Shown: positions 59,625 through 64,000 of the stretch, piece by piece
Numbering within the stretch: the stretch's first letter is position 1
How the letters are laid out: each line of letters opens with the position of its first letter
Assembly: GCA_013036105.1 (NCBI GenBank)
Contig: JAAXCX010000003.1
Coordinates: 146,758 to 210,757, forward strand
DNA length: 64,000 nucleotides
Origin: Vulcanimicrobiota bacterium
GTDB lineage: Bacteria > Vulcanimicrobiota > Vulcanimicrobiia > Vulcanimicrobiales > Vulcanimicrobiaceae
Reading direction: 5' to 3'
Translations under genes and position numbers: made by a program
The notes under the pieces: generated by a model
Seen by the model: only the letters and a program-made list of their open reading frames with translations
The model's database searches: none
Told to the model about the DNA's origin: nothing

Positions 59625-60266
59625 TTACCAGCTCTTGGTGATCGTGAACCTGTACATCCGCACGACCTGATTCCCAATAAAGCCGTCTACACGCACCGGC
59701 AACTGCGTGCTTTGCGAGAGGTAAAGCACCTCGCGCGTCATGCCGTTGTCTTGCGCCGGATTGGCGACGTTGAGCGTCACCGCGGTCACCATGGCGCCGT
59801 CCAACCTCGTCGAGCCGCTAGAAACCGAGCCGGCAGTTTGCTGCGCGTGCGCGAGTATGCCGGCGAAACTCAAGTCCGAGACCGAGTAGCCGCGCAGCGA
59901 GCTGACCATTGGATCGTTTAAGCTCACGTTCTTTCCCATCGTAATTCCGAAAGCGCCGCTTTTTGAAGCGTAGACGCTCGAACCGCCCGTCCATTTGACC
60001 GTCGCCCCCGAATTCGGCCCTTGATTCACGTGCATCGTGACCGTCGTTGGTTTCGTGAAGCTGTACGCGAACACGGCATGTTCCGAGCTGCCGCCTTTGG
60101 CTTCGAAGAGTTGAATCGTCGCATTGTATCCACGCAGTCCCGACCAGGCGTTGGCAAATTGATCGAGCGCGCCGCCGGACGCCGCCGGAGCGCTTGCGAA
60201 GCTCAGCGCAAAAAGCGCGACCGATGAAATTGCGGCCGCTCCAATGCGGCTAACCGAACCTTGCAT
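59625..60266 (-). CDS. Periplasmic LolA-like/DUF1571-like protein
   Basis: 213 residues. Signal peptide (ISSVALFALSFASAPAAS). The mature chain has the strand-rich layout of LolA/LolB-like barrels (FANAWSGLRGYNATIQLFE; VFAYSFTKPTTVTMHV; VVRMYRFTITKSW). Relatives bind lipid or outer-membrane lipoproteins in the periplasm. No catalytic motif. It may be a lipoprotein carrier or an outer-membrane maintenance factor. Convergent with rpsO. Confidence 0.7.
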   Translation of the reverse strand: MQGSVSRIGAAAISSVALFALSFASAPAASGGALDQFANAWSGLRGYNATIQLFEAKGGSSEHAVFAYSFTKPTTVTMHVNQGPNSGATVKWTGGSSVYASKSGAFGITMGKNVSLNDPMVSSLRGYSVSDLSFAGILAHAQQTAGSVSSGSTRLDGAMVTAVTLNVANPAQDNGMTREVLYLSQSTQLPVRVDGFIGNQVVRMYRFTITKSW

Positions 60267-60346
60267 AACAAGCTCCCTTACAAACTAGAGGCCTCTCCCG
60301 TTCTGGGCGCGCCTGGCGGAGCCTTTGGCCGCACGCCGAAGCGAGC

Positions 60347-61744
60347 ATGATGATCGCAGCTCAAACGCCGCGCGAATTGATCTTTTCCGACGCGCTGAAC
60401 GACATCGGCCCGGCGGCGCTTCAGGTCGAAGGCACGCTTCCGGACTGGCTGCGCGGAGCGTTCGTCCGCAACGGGTCGGCGCGATACGGCTTCGGGCCGA
60501 TCCAATTCCGCCATTGGTTCGACGGCATGGCGTTTCTGCAACGTTTCGAGTTCGGCGAGGGCCGTCTCGAATACACCGGACGTTTCATTCGCAGCGAGAG
60601 CTATAAAGCCGCGATTGAAGGCCGCGCCGAATACCAAAGTTTTGCAACGCCGGCCGCGCGCTCGCTGGGATCGTGGCTCGCTGGCGTAACGTCGAGCAAC
60701 ATTACCGACAACACCAACGTCAACGTCGTGCGCTACGGCGATGCGAGCGTCGCACTCACCGAAATCGGCGCGCCGCGCTGCTTCGATCCGCAAACGCTCG
60801 AGACTGGCAGTCTGCTGAAATTCGCCGACGATCTCGGAACCGGACCGACGACCGCCCATCCCGTTCGCACCGGCGAGCGTTGGGTGAACTTCACCCTCAA
60901 ACCCGGGCTGCGGAGCGAATACGTCGTATGGAGTCTCTCGGGCAACGGACCGCGCAAAGTCATCGCGCGCATTCCGAGCAAACGTCCGGCGTACATTCAC
61001 AGCATGGGCGCGAGCCGCCGGTATGCGATACTGATCGAATATCCGTACCGTTTCGATCCGCTCGCGATGATTCTGGGCGGAAAGCCGTACATCGAAAACT
61101 TTCATTGGAATGGCGGCGAGACGCTGATCCACCTCATCGACCTCAGCGGATCCGAAGCACCGGTCAGCTCCGCGGCCGAGCCGTTCTTCGCCTTTCATCA
61201 CGTCAATGCGTTTGACGACGGCGACTCCGTCGTGGTCGATCTCGTCGGCTACGACGACGCCTCAATTGTTTCCGATCTCTACTTGGATCGCGTGCGCGAC
61301 CGCGCGCCCATCGCGCCCGGATTGTCGCTGCGGCGCTATCGCGTTCCCTGCAACGGGCAAGACGCAACGCGCGAAACGCTCTCGAGCTCGCGATTGGAAC
61401 TGCCGCGCGTCGACGGACGTGCCGATCGTCCTCGTTATGTTTACGCGCCACGCGTCGGCGAAGGCAACGCGTTTACCGACGGCGTCTTGCAGATCGATAC
61501 GACATCCGCGTCGCAGCGCATGTGGGAGCGCCAAGATGAGTCTCCGGGCGAAGCGGTCTTCGTTCCAAACCCGAGCGGAAACACCGAAACCGACGGCGTC
61601 GTACTCTTCGTCGCGCTCAACGTGGAGCAAAACCGCTCGGCACTCGTCGTCGTGGATGCGGAAACGTTCGAAGAACGCGCGCGCGCCTGGGCGCCCGCGA
61701 TGCTTCCGTTAGGTTTTCACGGCCAGTTCTGGCCGAGCCGCTGA
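60347..61744 (+). CDS. Carotenoid cleavage oxygenase (RPE65 family)
   Basis: 465 residues. The four iron-binding histidines of the seven-bladed propeller fit TTAHPV (near 166), YIHSMG (near 217), FAFHHVNAF (near 283) and GFHGQF (near 459). The N-terminal GTLPDWLRGAFVRNGSARY and WFDGMAF are typical. It cleaves carotenoid or apocarotenoid double bonds with oxygen. No carotenoid synthesis genes are seen in the window, though the long-chain polyprenyl synthase is elsewhere. ATG at 60347; the next codon is also ATG. Confidence 0.93.
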   Translation: MMIAAQTPRELIFSDALNDIGPAALQVEGTLPDWLRGAFVRNGSARYGFGPIQFRHWFDGMAFLQRFEFGEGRLEYTGRFIRSESYKAAIEGRAEYQSFATPAARSLGSWLAGVTSSNITDNTNVNVVRYGDASVALTEIGAPRCFDPQTLETGSLLKFADDLGTGPTTAHPVRTGERWVNFTLKPGLRSEYVVWSLSGNGPRKVIARIPSKRPAYIHSMGASRRYAILIEYPYRFDPLAMILGGKPYIENFHWNGGETLIHLIDLSGSEAPVSSAAEPFFAFHHVNAFDDGDSVVVDLVGYDDASIVSDLYLDRVRDRAPIAPGLSLRRYRVPCNGQDATRETLSSSRLELPRVDGRADRPRYVYAPRVGEGNAFTDGVLQIDTTSASQRMWERQDESPGEAVFVPNPSGNTETDGVVLFVALNVEQNRSALVVVDAETFEERARAWAPAMLPLGFHGQFWPSR

Positions 61745-61745
61745 A

Positions 61746-62816
61746 CTACTGAATGATGAAGCCCGCAACCGGTGCGGTAGTTCCGTCCGAATAGAGGACC
61801 GTTCCGAAACCTGCGCCATCCGCACCGTAGAACGTTGCGCTCGCTCCATTGCTGATCTGTGTCACCGCGCCCGACGTGTTTCCGAACGGGCCGCCGGACA
61901 TGTTTGCCGTAGCGCTCGCATCGGCCGTCGCATCGCTTAGGGATACACCGATAGCGCTTGCCAAGTTGAAAGCGCCGACGGTAACCGTAAAGGTTCCGGA
62001 ATCGTTGATCACCGGGCTGCCGGCGCCGGTAATCGTCCAGGCCGTTCCCGAGGGCGAAAGCGTCATCGCATCGAGCGGCGACAAATATGCTTTCAACGCG
62101 GCGCCGCCGGCGTTCATGTTGCCATTCTGCGTGCCGTTGAACGAGAACGTGTTGCCGAACTCGGTATTGAGCAGCGACACATTTTGTATTCCGCCGAAAC
62201 CGCACGTGTTTGAAGCGCCGGTCGCGCTGCAGGTTAGCCCGAACGAGGCGATCGCCGGCGCCGACGGGCTCGGCGCGGCGCTTCCCGTAACACTAAACGA
62301 GACGGTGCCGCTAGGAACGAGTTTGGTGACGGACCCGCTCAAGGTGTTATAGGCAATGATTGCTCCGGCTCGGCTGGTGAACGTTGCTGTCCCGGCCAAG
62401 GTTGAACTGACACCCCCAGACGATCCTCCCGCACCGCTGCCGACGAACGACGAGCCAAAAGTTTGCACCAAAACCGTGTGCGCCAAAATCGTCGTGCAAA
62501 CCGGATCGTAGAACACGTCGATTGTCGTCGTGATCGTCGTCGGTCCCGAAACGACGGAAACTTTCACGCCGTTGTTGCAAACCGGCAACGTGTTGCTTCC
62601 GCCGAACGCCTGGGTCGTGCCCTGGCCGAAGATGAGCGTGAGGATTCCGACGCCGAACTCGGCGGCCAGCGCCGCCTGCGCGGCGTTCCGCTGAGTCGCG
62701 ATCGACAGTGTGGTGAGTGGCGGACCCGGCGGCGGCGTCGTCGAGGTTCCCGCGCATGCGGAGAGTGCGAACGAGGCCGCGCACGCCAATGCGCAAATCC
62801 GGCTTTTCTTAAGCAT
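61746..62816 (-). CDS. Secreted Gly/Ser/Thr-rich lipoprotein of unknown function
   Basis: 356 residues from the ATG at 62816 (the frame is open upstream to 62873). Signal peptide ending LSACAG gives a lipidated Cys. The mature part has a short helix (AAEFGVGILTLIFGQ), four cysteines in pairs (VCNN, PVCTT; TCSATGASNTCGF), and long Thr/Ser/Gly/Ala strands that resemble repeat-rich surface beta-proteins. It is not a family I recognise. Convergent with the oxygenase gene (1 base apart). Surface-exposed lipoprotein is my best guess. Confidence 0.65.
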   Translation of the reverse strand: MLKKSRICALACAASFALSACAGTSTTPPPGPPLTTLSIATQRNAAQAALAAEFGVGILTLIFGQGTTQAFGGSNTLPVCNNGVKVSVVSGPTTITTTIDVFYDPVCTTILAHTVLVQTFGSSFVGSGAGGSSGGVSSTLAGTATFTSRAGAIIAYNTLSGSVTKLVPSGTVSFSVTGSAAPSPSAPAIASFGLTCSATGASNTCGFGGIQNVSLLNTEFGNTFSFNGTQNGNMNAGGAALKAYLSPLDAMTLSPSGTAWTITGAGSPVINDSGTFTVTVGAFNLASAIGVSLSDATADASATANMSGGPFGNTSGAVTQISNGASATFYGADGAGFGTVLYSDGTTAPVAGFIIQ

Positions 62817-62927
62817 CTGTCTGACTTCCGGTAGGTTGATAAAAGATACCTGCGAAGGTCCCTCAGCCGACACTACGTAAGCCTCTCCCGATCGCTTCGC
62901 CGTCTATTTGAACGGACGGAATTTCTC

Positions 62928-63212
62928 ATGGTTACTCGTTTGCGCAACATCGCCGTCGTCCAATTTGCGCTGGTCGCGGCGGTGCTCTATGCCTTGATCG
63001 GCGTAATCATCGGCTTGGCGTGGTGGCTGGTGATCAGTCCGATTATGATGGCCGGAATGAAGGGCAGCCGAGTCAGCGCCCCTGGCATGGCGGCAATGAC
63101 CGGCATCGGCTTCATCGCCGGTTTGCTCTACGCGGCGCTCTACAATCTCGCAGCGCGCTGGACCGGCGGCTTCGAGTTGACGCTCGAGCAGGCTCCCGTC
63201 AGAACAGTTTAG
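62928..63212 (+). CDS. Small two-helix membrane protein
   Basis: 94 residues. Two hydrophobic segments: VQFALVAAVLYALIGVIIGLA and AAMTGIGFIAGLLYAALY, then ARWTGGFELTLEQ. The end (YNLAARWTGGFELTL) resembles small membrane proteins of the DUF3566 type, but I cannot be certain. Convergent with the transketolase gene. Confidence 0.6.
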   Translation: MVTRLRNIAVVQFALVAAVLYALIGVIIGLAWWLVISPIMMAGMKGSRVSAPGMAAMTGIGFIAGLLYAALYNLAARWTGGFELTLEQAPVRTV

Positions 63213-64000
63213 CTATTTGCGCGCGAGAGCGCGGCGCACCGCCGCCTCGATCGCGCCCGAGCCCATGCCGTAGTGTTCGATCAGCTCGACCGGATCGCCG
63301 GACTGCCCGAACTGATCGGCGACGCCGACGAACTCGATCGGCGTGGGCCGGCGCTGCGCCAAAATCTCGGCCACGCGCGAGCCCATGCCGCCGGATATTT
63401 GGTGCTCTTCAACGGTAACGACTGCCCCGCAGCGCTCGGCCGCGTCGGCGATCGTCTTCTCATCCATCGGTTTGACGGTGTGGTTGTTGACGACCATGCA
63501 CTCGATGCCTTCGCGTGCTAGCGTCCGCGCCGCAATGAGCGCGTTGTAAACCAAGATGCCGCAGACGACGATCGCAACGTCTTTGCCTTCACGATAGATC
63601 TGCGCCTTTCCAAGGTCGAACGGCGTCTCTTCGGTGGTGACGACCGGCGTTTTTTCGCGCCCAAAACGTAAATACACCGGGCCATTCATTTGCGCGACAG
63701 CAAGTGTTGCTCGTTTCGTTTGAATGGAGTCGCACGGAACGACGACCGTCATGTGCGGAATGCAGCGCATGATCGCGATATCTTCGATAGCCTGGTGCGT
63801 CGCGCCGTCGGGTCCGACCGAGACGCCGGCATGCGCGCCCGCGATCTTGACATTGGTTTCGTTGAGCGCCATTGTCGTGCGCACTTGCTCCCACGAGCGG
63901 CCGGGGTTGAACATCGCGTAGCTCGCGATGAACGGAACTTTTCCGGCGCTGGCCATGCCGGCCGCCATCGCGACCAGCAGCTGCTCGGAGACGCCGATCT
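63213..64000 (-). CDS. Transketolase C-terminal subunit (partial)
   Basis: Partial: about 262 codons, the N-terminal part lies beyond the right edge. The reverse strand reads the pyrimidine-binding part (EQLLVAMAAGMASAGKVPFI, HAGVSVGPDGATHQAIEDIA, RFGREKTPVV) and the complete transketolase C-terminal domain (VAIVVCGILVYNAL; VEEHQISGGMGSRVAE). It matches split transketolase C-terminal subunits or 1-deoxyxylulose-5-phosphate synthase-like chains. A separate N-terminal subunit gene would be expected upstream, beyond 64000. Confidence 0.9.
   Translation of the reverse strand, partial: IGVSEQLLVAMAAGMASAGKVPFIASYAMFNPGRSWEQVRTTMALNETNVKIAGAHAGVSVGPDGATHQAIEDIAIMRCIPHMTVVVPCDSIQTKRATLAVAQMNGPVYLRFGREKTPVVTTEETPFDLGKAQIYREGKDVAIVVCGILVYNALIAARTLAREGIECMVVNNHTVKPMDEKTIADAAERCGAVVTVEEHQISGGMGSRVAEILAQRRPTPIEFVGVADQFGQSGDPVELIEHYGMGSGAIEAAVRRALARK

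Noticed and set aside
60278..61201. 307-codon reverse frame opposite the carotenoid oxygenase
   Set aside because: The oxygenase frame has all four iron histidines; the reverse frame has no support.
1..64000. CRISPR array, integrated phage, insertion sequence with transposase, rRNA operon
   Set aside because: No spaced direct repeats, integrase, transposase or rRNA-like sequence was seen. The only mobile-like item is the inverted repeat at 27702.

Overview
The window is a gene-dense, GC-rich bacterial chromosome segment. Genes overlap by 1-20 bases through ATGA, GTGA and TTGA junctions, GTG and TTG starts are common, and there is no gene-free stretch longer than about 200 bases. I see no rRNA, tRNA, CRISPR array, prophage or transposase. 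A Tad-pilus secretin, a TonB-like protein and a LolA-like protein point to a diderm. A menaquinone/Rieske/cytochrome b chain, system II cytochrome c maturation, C5-pathway heme synthesis and Rex point to a respiring, non-model lineage. The gene mix would suit a candidate phylum such as Eremiobacterota (WPS-2), but that is inference and was not tested.

Layout. 1-7597: Tad (Flp) pilus locus. A divergent secretin (partial), a small secreted protein and two near-identical Flp pilin genes are followed by a CpaA-type peptidase, CpaB, a single-chain CpaE-CpaF fusion, TadB, TadC and a second prepilin peptidase. 7609-12019: a DUF192 protein, two related multi-TM proteins and a GT87-like membrane protein. 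12012-13950: a MalT/SARP-like ATPase regulator and a glutaredoxin. 13949-18762: rsmI, metG, a GGDEF protein and tatD. 18797-19678: a PLD-like protein.

19756-27687: a respiratory block. It holds the menaquinone methyltransferase and polyprenyl diphosphate synthase, tatA and tatC, resB and ccsA, a Rieske protein with a twin-arginine motif, and a cytochrome b fused to cytochrome c, then a PhyH-type oxygenase. These genes work together: Tat can export the Rieske protein, ResB/CcsA can attach heme to the fused c domain, and the quinone genes supply the substrate. At 27702-27870 lies an element with 33-bp inverted repeats. 27863-29518 is an ArnT/PMT-like glycosyltransferase.

29563-38495: tetrapyrrole operon: a SirC-HemC-shortened HemD fusion, hemB, mobA-like, hemL, rex, hemA, a CobA-HemD fusion and a DUF92 protein. 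38477-42081: glutaredoxin, TonB-like protein, arginase and a DUF5069/AI-2E-permease fusion. 42162-46568: BMP-type nucleoside ABC importer. 46631-64000: mixed metabolic genes (beta-lactamase-like hydrolase, ilvE, a beta-propeller phosphoesterase, fdhD, polX, a nicotinate phosphoribosyltransferase, an ABC-like pair with a degenerate ATPase, PfpI-like, SDRs, thioesterase, rpsO, carotenoid oxygenase, secreted proteins) ending in a partial transketolase C-terminal subunit.

The most unusual observations are the domain fusions (CpaE-CpaF, SirC-HemC-mini-HemD, DUF5069-permease), a cytochrome b whose Qo motif reads PAWY, a degenerate ABC ATPase, likely CTG start codons for hemB and the nucleoside-transporter ATPase, and the inverted-repeat element.
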